Shown here: positions 1 through 4,881 of the stretch, piece after piece
Layout: every line of letters starts with the position of its first letter
How positions within the stretch are numbered: the first letter of the stretch is position 1
Assembly (NCBI GenBank): GCA_900554615.1
Contig: USIB01000080.1
Location: 1-5,629, forward strand
Length of the DNA stretch: 5,629 nt
Reading direction: 5' to 3'
DNA from: an uncultured Mycoplasmatota bacterium
GTDB taxonomy: Bacteria > Bacillota_I > Bacilli_A > RF39 > UBA660
The notes under the pieces: model-generated
What the model was told of the DNA's origin: nothing
Seen by the model: only the letters and a program-made list of their open reading frames with translations
The model's database searches: none
Program-made: the position numbers and the translations under genes

Positions 1-325
1 CAGTCTCGCCTAAGTATGCTTCAGCAGTCTTCTTAAGATCTCCTAGTATCATAGCGGATACCTCTTCTGGAGAATATTCTTTTCCGTTAGCGGATACCTT
101 TTCACTAGTACCCATTTTTCTTTTAATTGAAGATATAGTATCTTTATTAGTTACCATTTGATTTTTAGCCTTTTGACCAACAATTATATCTCCATTTTTA
201 AATGCTACTACTGATGGAGTAGTTCTCATACCCTCAGGGTTAGTAATAACTTTAGCTTCACCTCCATCATATACAGCAACACAACTATTAGTTGTTCCTA
301 AATCTATTCCTATAATTTTACTCAT
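1..325 (-). CDS. dnaK: Chaperone DnaK (Hsp70), N-terminal part, cut by window edge
   Basis: This is the first 108 codons of the ATP-dependent Hsp70 chaperone, which binds and refolds unfolded proteins in the cytoplasm with GrpE and DnaJ. The N-terminal ATPase signature IGIDLGTTNSCVAV is seen at residues 5-18 (phosphate-binding Asp8, Thr11, Thr12), followed by NPEGMRTTPSVVAF at 29-42 and SIKRKMG at 66-72, where Lys68 aligns with the catalytic Lys70 of E. coli DnaK. After KRKMG the protein passes directly to GKEYSPEEVSAMIL, without the roughly 24-residue insertion of Gram-negative DnaKs, which supports a Firmicutes-type host. The ATG is chosen because AAGGAAA lies 8 nt upstream (334-340) and the family motif begins at once. 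That ribosome site abuts the stop of the preceding 71-codon gene, so dnaK is almost certainly co-transcribed with it, grpE and hrcA. The rest of the gene lies beyond base 1. Confidence 0.98.
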   Translation of the reverse strand, partial: MSKIIGIDLGTTNSCVAVYDGGEAKVITNPEGMRTTPSVVAFKNGDIIVGQKAKNQMVTNKDTISSIKRKMGTSEKVSANGKEYSPEEVSAMILGDLKKTAEAYLGET

Positions 326-342
326 ATTTATCATTTCCTTTC

Positions 343-558
343 TTATTTATCATCATCAAAGTCATGAATAACTTTAATGTTTTTATCTTTATTTATATTT
401 TCCTCTTTTTTATTCTTTTTAATATTCATGTATAATAGATAACTAACTAAAGCAATTAATATCACTGGTAATAACCAAATAACAAACTTAACTGCTAAAA
501 CTGCTAGTATAATTGATACTATTATATATATTATTTCTTTTATCGTATCTTTATTCAT
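343..558 (-). CDS. Small two-helix membrane protein in heat-shock operon, function unknown
   Basis: I do not recognise this 71-residue protein. Two hydrophobic segments are visible, about residues 9-23 and 25-44, separated by a single Lys24 and containing WLLP at 28-31, so a membrane hairpin is likely. They are followed by a highly charged, lysine-rich cytoplasmic-looking tail (IKKNKKEEN) ending in an acidic FDDDK. No signal-peptidase site is apparent. The ATG overlaps the grpE stop in ATGAATAA (8-nt overlap, translational coupling likely), and its stop lies directly beside the dnaK ribosome site. This tight packing, plus an ORF free of stops with ordinary codon use, argues that it is a real gene transcribed with hrcA-grpE-dnaK. 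Its position suggests a stress-linked membrane role, for example recruiting chaperone to the membrane, but this is inference from context only. Confidence 0.78.
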   Translation of the reverse strand: MNKDTIKEIIYIIVSIILAVLAVKFVIWLLPVILIALVSYLLYMNIKKNKKEENINKDKNIKVIHDFDDDK

Positions 559-1147
559 TTACTTTCACCATAGCAGTTCTAAGTACTCTATCTTTATACA
601 TATAACCTTTTTGTAACACTACTGTTACAACTCCTGATTCTTTAGTTTCATCATGATCCATAACTACTGCTTGTTCTAGTGCCGGATCAAATTCCTTACC
701 TAAACAATCAATTTCTTTTACTTCAAACTTTTCAAGTAAATCCTTTATTTGCTTATACATAAGTTTAAAGCCCTCTAGAAACTTAGATACTTCATCTTCT
801 AAGTCATCATCATCCATACCTATTGCTCTTTCAAAGTTATCTAAGATAGGAAGAAAACCTTTTAAAATATCTTCTTCAGCATATTTTATTATTCTATTAG
901 TTTCTTCATCTTTTCTTCTTTTATAATTAATAAGTTCAGCCTGACTTCTTAGAAGTGCCTCCTCTAGATTCTTTATTTTATCTTCTAGTTCTTTATTATC
1001 ACCACAAGAACATTCTTCATGGCAATTACATTCTTCGTTGCAAGTACACTCTTCTTTAGCCTCTTTGCAGTTACATTCTTCTTTATTACAATGTTCTTTC
1101 TTTATCTCTTTTTCCTCTTTTTTATGTTTATTATTCTTCTTTTCCAC
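551..1147 (-). CDS. grpE: GrpE nucleotide exchange factor with cysteine-rich N-terminal tail
   Basis: GrpE is the dimeric exchange factor that releases ADP from DnaK. Family features are clear: a coiled-coil helix at about residues 52-85, then LPILDNFERA near 98-107, FDPALEQAV, and the C-terminal beta-domain core GVVTVVLQKGYMYKDRVLRTAMVKV that contacts DnaK. At 198 codons it is a normal length. The usual HEAV reads EQAV here, so the common His is replaced by Gln. The odd part is the N-terminus: between residues 19 and 50 there are nine cysteines (20, 25, 27, 34, 36, 40, 42, 46, 48), four of them in CxC pairs with the next, plus His19 and His43, set among Glu and Lys. The start is GTG, supported by AGGAGG five bases upstream. 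The gene overlaps the end of hrcA by 17 bp and the start of the next gene by 8 bp, so it belongs to one operon with them. Confidence 0.97.
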   Translation of the reverse strand: MEKKNNKHKKEEKEIKKEHCNKEECNCKEAKEECTCNEECNCHEECSCGDNKELEDKIKNLEEALLRSQAELINYKRRKDEETNRIIKYAEEDILKGFLPILDNFERAIGMDDDDLEDEVSKFLEGFKLMYKQIKDLLEKFEVKEIDCLGKEFDPALEQAVVMDHDETKESGVVTVVLQKGYMYKDRVLRTAMVKVNE

Positions 1148-2144
1148 TTTGACCTCCTAAATTATTTTTAATGTAATCTAGTAGTGTTACCACTCTATCA
1201 TACTCCATCCTCTTTGGTCCAATTATTGCTATTGTTCCTTCGGTTCCATCTATATTATATTTAGTCTTGATAACTGAAACATCATCAGTAAGTTCTGTTT
1301 CACTACCAACATAAATATTTATACCATTTTCTTCTTCCTTCATCTTAGAAATACTATCTATATCTTCAAATTTACTAAGTATTTCTTTTACTTTATCAAT
1401 ATTAGTAAACTCTGGTTGCTTAAGCATATTAGTTCTTCCACCAAAGTAAGCATCTTCTCTTTGTGCAGTAGTAAATTCATGAAAAGCATCATAGAAGGTA
1501 TTATAAAGTACTTCATATTGACCAACATAATCTTTTATAATTGGTTTTACTTCATACTCTAGTTTTTCACTTACCTCGTTAATAGGAGTACCTATTACTA
1601 ATTTATTTATTAGTTCTACTGTTTTCTTTACATCTTCTTTAGGAACAGTATTTGGTAAGTATAATGTCTTATGTTGTACTACACCTTTATCAGTTATTAC
1701 TATCGATAATATTTTATTATCTTCTAGTGGAACTACTTCTACTTTCTTAAGTCTATTCTCTTTAGAAGCACCTCCTAGTACAACAGCAGTATAGTTAGTT
1801 ATTTCACTAATTATTTCTATACTCTTCTTAATAGTATCATTTAAATCTAATGTATTATTTCTAAAAATAGTTTGAAGTTTTAACATATCTTCTCCAGTCA
1901 TATTCTTAGGTTTCATTAAATTATCTACATAATACTTATAACCTTCTTCACTAGGTATTCTACCTGATGCAAAATGATTTTTTTCTAGTAGATGTAATTC
2001 TTCTAAGGCTACCATCTCATTTCTAATTGTAGCACTAGAACATTTTAATTTCTTACAAATATGATTTGAACTTACTGGTTTAGCAGTTCTAATATATTCT
2101 TCTACTATTACTTTTAGTATTTCATTTTGTCTTTTGGTGATCAT
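1131..2144 (-). CDS. hrcA: Heat-inducible transcription repressor HrcA
   Basis: HrcA represses class I heat-shock genes by binding CIRCE operators and is kept active by the GroE chaperonin. From the chosen start the protein has 337 residues, the usual length. The N-terminal winged helix opens with ITKRQNEILKVIVEEYI and contains the recognition-helix signature CSSATIRNEM followed by LEELHLLEKNHFASGRIPSEEGYKYYV, both hallmarks of the family. The middle holds the dimerisation/GAF-like domain, and the C-terminal stretch GTEGTIAIIGPKRMEYDRV is also typical. An ATG eight codons upstream (2166-2168) is rejected as the start: it lies within an operator, has no ribosome site and would precede the conserved beginning of the family, whereas the ATG at 2144 has AAGGAAGT six bases before it. 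The gene is first in its operon, preceded by a strong promoter flanked and overlapped by two CIRCE-like elements, so autorepression is expected. Its end overlaps grpE. Confidence 0.97.
   Translation of the reverse strand: MITKRQNEILKVIVEEYIRTAKPVSSNHICKKLKCSSATIRNEMVALEELHLLEKNHFASGRIPSEEGYKYYVDNLMKPKNMTGEDMLKLQTIFRNNTLDLNDTIKKSIEIISEITNYTAVVLGGASKENRLKKVEVVPLEDNKILSIVITDKGVVQHKTLYLPNTVPKEDVKKTVELINKLVIGTPINEVSEKLEYEVKPIIKDYVGQYEVLYNTFYDAFHEFTTAQREDAYFGGRTNMLKQPEFTNIDKVKEILSKFEDIDSISKMKEEENGINIYVGSETELTDDVSVIKTKYNIDGTEGTIAIIGPKRMEYDRVVTLLDYIKNNLGGQSGKEE
1153..1158 (-). promoter_or_regulatory. grpE ribosome binding site selecting a GTG start
   Basis: A perfect AGGAGG stands five bases before GTG (1145-1147) inside the 3' end of hrcA. 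It decides in favour of the GTG over later ATG codons and keeps the cysteine-rich tail within the translated protein. Confidence 0.85.
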
Positions 2145-2150
2145 TATATC

Positions 2151-2158
2151 ACTTCCTT
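2151..2158 (-). promoter_or_regulatory. hrcA ribosome binding site deciding the start
   Basis: AAGGAAGT lies six bases before the ATG at 2142-2144. The alternative in-frame ATG at 2166-2168 has no purine-rich site at the right distance. Confidence 0.8.
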
Positions 2159-2184
2159 TAGCAATCATTTATTTCCATTGCTAA
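2158..2184 (-). promoter_or_regulatory. CIRCE-like operator 2, in the hrcA leader
   Basis: Inverted repeat TTAGCAATG-N9-GATTGCTAA on the minus strand. The arms have eight of nine bases complementary, and the nine-base spacer is exactly that of CIRCE (TTAGCACTC-N9-GAGTGCTAA), with the inner bases of each arm diverged. It begins near the predicted transcription start and would be a roadblock or RNA-polymerase-exclusion site for HrcA. Confidence 0.82.
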
Positions 2185-2188
2185 TATC

Positions 2189-2217
2189 ATTATATTACTA
2201 TTCTTTAGCAATGTCAA
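2189..2217 (-). promoter_or_regulatory. Promoter of the hrcA-grpE-dnaK operon
   Basis: The -35 TTGACA (2212-2217) and the -10 TATAAT (2189-2194) are separated by exactly 17 bp, a perfect housekeeping sigma consensus. The -35 box lies in the spacer and right arm of CIRCE-like operator 1, and the second operator starts a few bases after the -10. Such a strong promoter held down by HrcA fits heat induction by derepression. Confidence 0.92.
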
Positions 2218-2231
2218 CTAAAAATTGCTAA
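2205..2231 (-). promoter_or_regulatory. CIRCE-like operator 1, overlapping the -35 box
   Basis: Inverted repeat TTAGCAATT-N9-CATTGCTAA on the minus strand with the CIRCE nine-base spacing and the conserved outer TTAGCA/TGCTAA. The -35 hexamer begins within its spacer and ends in its right arm, so HrcA bound here would block RNA polymerase. Both copies in this window share the same departure from consensus (AAT in place of ACT), which suggests this HrcA recognises a shifted site. Confidence 0.85.
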
Positions 2232-2261
2232 TTTTTTATTTTTTTTCACATTTTCTTGTTT

Positions 2262-2287
2262 CTATGTAAGCTTATCATCTTACATAG
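2262..2287. repeat. Hairpin adjoining 54-bp repeat copy A
   Basis: Perfect nine-base arms CTATGTAAG and CTTACATAG around an eight-base loop. The arm at 2279-2287 overlaps the end of the 54-bp repeat, making three hairpins back to back over 2262-2330. There is no T tract directly after it on either strand, so it is not an ordinary terminator. Repeat copy B lacks this hairpin. Confidence 0.65.
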
Positions 2288-2337
2288 TAGTTTATAGCCA
2301 AAGTCTATAAACTAGATATCAACCATATCTATTATAT
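2284..2337 (-). repeat. 54-bp direct repeat, copy A, with two hairpins
   Basis: This sequence recurs at 3918-3971 in the same orientation with one difference in 54 (minus strand G at 2298, A at 3932). On either strand it folds into two adjacent hairpins: arms AGTTTATAG/CTATAAACT (2289-2297 and 2305-2313) and AGATAT/ATATCT (2314-2319 and 2325-2330). It lies between the ATPase terminator and the hrcA promoter region. Its function is unknown; a recombination or insertion site, or part of a structured RNA, are possible. Confidence 0.88.
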
Positions 2338-2346
2338 TCACGGTAG

Positions 2347-2371
2347 AAACTAAAAGAAAAAGAACTAGTTT
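2347..2371 (-). repeat. 25-bp direct repeat, copy A
   Basis: Exact 25-base match, same orientation, to 3711-3735 (begins AAACTAAAAG and ends AACTAGTTT on the plus strand). Here it forms the T-rich tail and one arm of the ATPase terminator. The two copies flank the ATPase gene together with its promoter. Confidence 0.85.
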
Positions 2372-2386
2372 AGTTAAACTAATTCT
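2350..2386 (-). terminator. Rho-independent terminator of the ATPase gene
   Basis: On the minus strand the stem AGAATTAGTTTA/TAAACTAGTTCT pairs over 12 positions with one G-T wobble and overlaps the stop codon (TAG, 2385-2387). It is followed by TTTTCTTTTAG. The two innermost pairs probably open to form the loop. The stem is AT-rich, in keeping with the genome. Confidence 0.75.
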
Positions 2387-3584
2387 ATTTATTTAATAAC
2401 CAATCTATCACATTTATTTTTGTTATTCCATCGTAATCAGATTCTAAATCCATATCTAGAGTTAATAGATATTTAGGATAATGATCTCCTGTTTTTTGAA
2501 GTGATTTTAATTCTCTTTCTAAAACTTTATCATCTCTAACAGATAGTGCAACTTGAAAATATTTAAGTCCTTCTCTATTTTCTGCTACAAAATCAACTTC
2601 TAAATCATCTACTTTACCAACATAAACTTTATAACCTCTTCTTAATAATTCTAAATAAACTATATTTTCTAATATATGTCCCATATCACTATCTGCTTTT
2701 TTACCAAGTAAATAACTTCTAAGACCAGTATCAACTGAATAATACTTATAATCTCTAACAAGTAAGTTTTTTCCTTTGACGTCAAATCTTTCTACTTTAT
2801 ATATTAAGAAACTTTCTATAAATGCAGTTATATAATTCTCTACTGTATGGTTGCTTGTAGACATGCCCTTACTAGTTAAAGTATCACTTATCTTTTTAGT
2901 AGAAATAGGACTACCTATACTATCATATATAAATTTTAAAATATTTTCTAGTAATATCTTATCAGTTATATTATTTCTAGCCATAATATCTTTATATACA
3001 ATTGTTGAAAATATTCCATCCATATATTTATCTATATCATTAAGATTAGTGTCTATTATACTCAAATTACCAGGCATACCACCATTTCTCATATATTCAA
3101 GAAACAATTGATAGTAATTATTATTATTTGGAAATGCAGATACATATTCCTTAAAAGATAATGGTAACATTTTTATTTCAATATATCTACCAGATAATAA
3201 TGTTGCAAGTTCTCCTGATAGAAGATATGCATTAGATCCAGTTATATATACATCAACATTTTTCTTTATATATAAGCCATCTACTGCTCTTTGGAATTCT
3301 GGAACGTTTTGTACTTCATCTAAAAAAACATAATTCATTTTATCAGATATTAATCTATCCTTAATGTAATCATATAATTCTTTATAATCTTTAAAATCAT
3401 AATCAGCATCTTCTAGGTTAATTTTAATTATTTGTTTTTCAGAGATACCACTATTTTTTAAATAATCTATAAATAAATCAAACAAAGTAGACTTACCACA
3501 TCTTCTTATTCCAGTTACTACTTTTATTAAATCTTTTTCTTTCCATCTCTTTAATTCTTCAAGATATTCTTTTCTTTCAACCAT
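2385..3584 (-). CDS. AAA family ATPase with C-terminal DUF4143 domain
   Basis: A 399-residue member of the large, poorly characterised AAA_14/DUF4143 family, whose biological role is not established. Order of domains: P-loop ATPase with Walker A TGIRRCGKST (24-33, Lys31), Walker B YVFLDEVQN (85-93, Asp89, Glu90), a sensor-like ITGSNAYLL (114-122) and a possible arginine finger in SGRY (131-134). A winged-helix-like section follows at about 205-265, then the DUF4143 C-terminus with YSVDTGLRSYLLG and a PD-(D/E)xK nuclease-like pattern: Glu306, the motif LEVDFVAEN (Glu329, Asp331) and YFQVALSV (Gln344). Whether the nuclease-like fold is active cannot be told here. The ATG has AGAGGTGA six bases upstream. 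The gene is a self-contained transcription unit with its own promoter, operator-like sites and terminator, bracketed by 25-bp direct repeats, which suggests an acquired cassette. Related genes often occur in many copies per genome. Confidence 0.93.
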   Translation of the reverse strand: MVERKEYLEELKRWKEKDLIKVVTGIRRCGKSTLFDLFIDYLKNSGISEKQIIKINLEDADYDFKDYKELYDYIKDRLISDKMNYVFLDEVQNVPEFQRAVDGLYIKKNVDVYITGSNAYLLSGELATLLSGRYIEIKMLPLSFKEYVSAFPNNNNYYQLFLEYMRNGGMPGNLSIIDTNLNDIDKYMDGIFSTIVYKDIMARNNITDKILLENILKFIYDSIGSPISTKKISDTLTSKGMSTSNHTVENYITAFIESFLIYKVERFDVKGKNLLVRDYKYYSVDTGLRSYLLGKKADSDMGHILENIVYLELLRRGYKVYVGKVDDLEVDFVAENREGLKYFQVALSVRDDKVLERELKSLQKTGDHYPKYLLTLDMDLESDYDGITKINVIDWLLNK

Positions 3585-3603
3585 AGTTAGTCACCTCTAA
3601 ATA

Positions 3604-3632
3604 ATTATACACTCAAAAATACCAAAAGTCAA
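3604..3632 (-). promoter_or_regulatory. Promoter of the AAA ATPase gene
   Basis: TTGACT (3627-3632) and TATAAT (3604-3609) are spaced by 17 bp. The expected start falls near 3597, almost on the ribosome site AGAGGTGA (3591-3598), so the leader would be only about 13 bases. The -35 hexamer shares its first base with an operator-like repeat. Confidence 0.88.
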
Positions 3633-3682
3633 GCATTGGAAATATTTTTCCAATACTTATGATTTTTTACAAGTATTGGAAA
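3631..3682. promoter_or_regulatory. Triple operator-like repeat upstream of the ATPase gene
   Basis: Three copies of TTTCCAATACTT in alternating orientation: minus strand at 3671-3682, plus strand at 3647-3658 and minus strand (TTTCCAATGCTT, one change) at 3631-3642. The outer pair is a perfect 12-base inverted repeat with a 12-base gap, and the inner pair an inverted repeat with a 4-base gap. The last copy touches the -35 box. This arrangement fits binding sites for a dimeric repressor, but the regulator is unknown. The larger inverted repeat could also form an RNA hairpin in read-through from upstream. Confidence 0.72.
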
Positions 3683-3710
3683 TTCATTCTTTCATGTAAT
3701 ATATATGTTA

Positions 3711-3735
3711 AAACTAAAAGAAAAAGAACTAGTTT
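3711..3735 (-). repeat. 25-bp direct repeat, copy B
   Basis: Exact copy of 2347-2371. Here the partner arm of the hairpin is absent, so it is the tail of a terminator without an intact stem. It lies 22 bp beyond the stop codon of the orphan reverse-transcriptase thumb and upstream of the ATPase promoter. Confidence 0.85.
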
Positions 3736-3757
3736 GGCTCTATTTTTTATAATTTGC

Positions 3758-3925
3758 CTAGTGTATTGCCGGATATTTATTACCATATTTATAACTATTA
3801 TTAAAATTATTCATACTATTAAAATATTTTCTATAAGACATATAATTATTACTATATAAATAATTAATATTTTTTATATTCTTATTTCTTCTTTTCTTAT
3901 TATCACTTTTTATCTTAATAGTAGT
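3758..3925 (-). pseudogene. Remnant of a second reverse transcriptase: C-terminal thumb only
   Basis: The minus-strand frame 3925-3758 encodes about 55 residues ending at TAG. It begins TTIKIKSDNKKRR, and further on reads YLYSNNYMSYRKYFN and SYKYGNKYPAIH. It aligns with no gaps to the thumb of the reverse transcriptase at 4750-5595 (TIIRVKS, then NNKRR, YLYKMGYISFKRFFN, CYKH), with about 23 of 52 positions identical by eye. The Lys/Arg-rich helix followed by YLY..., a short loop and a second helix with a closing SYK pattern is typical of the C-terminus of DGR-type reverse transcriptases. The palm and fingers are missing: immediately upstream is an in-frame TAA inside the 54-bp repeat, so the gene is cut at that repeat. 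No ribosome site or start is apparent and it is probably not translated. Confidence 0.7.
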
Positions 3926-3971
3926 TTATAGTCAAAGTCTATAAACTAGATATCAACCATATCTATTATAT
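3918..3971 (-). repeat. 54-bp direct repeat, copy B, with two hairpins
   Basis: Second copy of the element at 2284-2337, differing at one position. Hairpin arms are at 3923-3931/3939-3947 and 3948-3953/3959-3964. It forms the exact upstream boundary of the orphan reverse-transcriptase thumb. On the minus strand it contains TATAAT (3965-3970), with TTGTAA 16 bp upstream (3987-3992), a possible promoter that copy A lacks. Confidence 0.88.
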
Positions 3972-3987
3972 AGAGTAAATACTTTTT

Positions 3988-4019
3988 TACAAATAATAAA
4001 TACCACTAAAAAGTGATAT
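3988..4019 (-). terminator. Probable terminator of rnhB
   Basis: Eight-base stem ATATCACT/AGTGGTAT with one G-T pair and a TTTT loop (4000-4019), beginning on the last base of the rnhB stop codon and followed by the T-rich TTATTATTTG. The tail is interrupted by A residues, so efficiency is uncertain. Confidence 0.6.
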
Positions 4020-4636
4020 TAATCTATTAATTTATCTTTATATTCACTAACAGGTTTATAACTTAATCTATGATATTTAGTAATACCATATTCTTTTATT
4101 GCTTCTATATGTTTCTTTGTTCCATATCCCTTATTATTAGCTAAATCATACATTGGATATATCTTATCTAAATCATACATCATCTTATCTCTTGTAACCT
4201 TAGCAATAACAGAAGCAGCCGCTATTGAAATAGATTTAGAGTCACCCTTTATAATACTAGTTGTCGGTACATCTATATCTAAAGGCATTGCATCAATCAA
4301 AACATGATCAAGCCTAATACCTGTATTTTTAATAGCTTCTTTCATAGCCATCTTAGTAGCCTCATAAATATTAACTTCATCAATAACTTTTTCATCTACA
4401 ATACCTATACCTATAGCAATTGCCTTATCTTTAATTATCTTATAATATTCATCTCTCTTCTTTTCAGATAATTTCTTAGAATCTGTTAATCCCTCTAAAA
4501 CAAAATCTTTAGGAAGCACTACACACGAAGCAACAACACTTCCAATTAAAGGCCCTCTTCCTACTTCATCTACTCCCCCAATATAATTTAATCCCTTATC
4601 ATATAATTCCTTTTCATATTTATATAAATCTTCCAT
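4019..4636 (-). CDS. rnhB: Ribonuclease HII
   Basis: RNase HII cleaves the RNA strand of RNA-DNA hybrids and starts removal of single ribonucleotides misincorporated in DNA. All catalytic acidic residues of the family are visible: Asp23 and Glu24 in VDEVGRGPLIG (22-32), Asp115 in HVLIDAMPL, and Asp150 in SVIAKVTRD. TDSKKLSEKKR (51-61) and the C-terminal NKGYGTKKHIEAIKEYG followed by YHRLSYKPV are further family signatures. At 205 residues it is full length. The ATG follows AGGAAG (4647-4652) by ten bases, with GTGATAGG in between. It is a single-gene unit with a convincing promoter and a terminator, and lies between two remnants of reverse transcriptases. No functional link with them is shown; rnhB is a housekeeping gene and is probably just the chromosomal neighbour. 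Confidence 0.97.
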   Translation of the reverse strand: MEDLYKYEKELYDKGLNYIGGVDEVGRGPLIGSVVASCVVLPKDFVLEGLTDSKKLSEKKRDEYYKIIKDKAIAIGIGIVDEKVIDEVNIYEATKMAMKEAIKNTGIRLDHVLIDAMPLDIDVPTTSIIKGDSKSISIAAASVIAKVTRDKMMYDLDKIYPMYDLANNKGYGTKKHIEAIKEYGITKYHRLSYKPVSEYKDKLID

Positions 4637-4674
4637 CCTATCACTTCTTCCTAATAATTAAATACTACATTAAC

Positions 4675-4703
4675 ATTATACAATGATTAATAATAAAATA
4701 CAA
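4675..4703 (-). promoter_or_regulatory. Promoter of rnhB
   Basis: TTGTAT (4698-4703) and TATAAT (4675-4680) are 17 bp apart, with a TG directly before the -10. The -35 is imperfect, so moderate constitutive expression is expected. The rest of 4637-4749 contains no other signal apart from the T-rich (minus strand) stretch at 4714-4735 that follows the reverse-transcriptase thumb. Confidence 0.72.
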
Positions 4704-4749
4704 GTAAAGCAACAATTAAAAAGGAAAAAAGAAAGTAACTAGTACCATC

Positions 4750-4881
4750 TTAATATCTAACACTATGTTTATAACAATTATTATAATTACTAATAATATT
4801 AAAAAATCTTTTAAAAGAAATATAACCCATTTTATATAAATAATAATTCTTTTTCATATTATATAATCTTCTTTTATTATT
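4750..4881 (-). pseudogene. Thumb of the reverse transcriptase beyond an in-frame TAA
   Basis: Directly after the TAA at 4882-4884 the same frame stays open for 43 codons to TAA at 4750-4752, encoding NNKRRLYNMKK, YYLYKMGYISFKRFFN and YKHSVRY. These residues align without gaps to the orphan thumb at 3758-3925, and the TAA itself stands opposite an aspartate (GAT) there. The thumb was therefore once part of the protein, and the TAA is best read as a nonsense mutation; a sequencing error or read-through cannot be excluded. After the final stop, ACTAGTTACTTTCTTTTTTCC resembles the tail that follows the other thumb. Confidence 0.72.

Noticed and set aside
51..100. Twelve-base TAGCGGATACCT repeated 38 bp apart in dnaK
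   Set aside because: Both copies lie in conserved coding sequence (encoding VSA after Glu or Lys) and look like coincidental codon reuse.
2145..2168. Eight extra N-terminal codons of hrcA
   Set aside because: The upstream ATG lies inside the second CIRCE-like operator and has no ribosome site, while the ATG at 2144 has both a good site and the conserved family start.
2851..3111. Open frame on the plus strand inside the ATPase gene
   Set aside because: Antisense shadow of a strongly supported coding region, hydrophobic by chance, without a ribosome site.
3659..3859. Open frame on the plus strand upstream of the ATPase gene
   Set aside because: Low-complexity Ile/Phe-rich frame antisense to the thumb remnant and the repeats, with no ribosome site and no recognisable motif.
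2284..3971. The 54-bp pair as a DGR template repeat and variable repeat
   Set aside because: The single difference is A to G on the reverse-transcriptase strand, the direction expected of adenine mutagenesis, but all other adenines are unchanged, neither copy lies in a protein-coding target gene, and no accessory (Avd-like) gene is visible.
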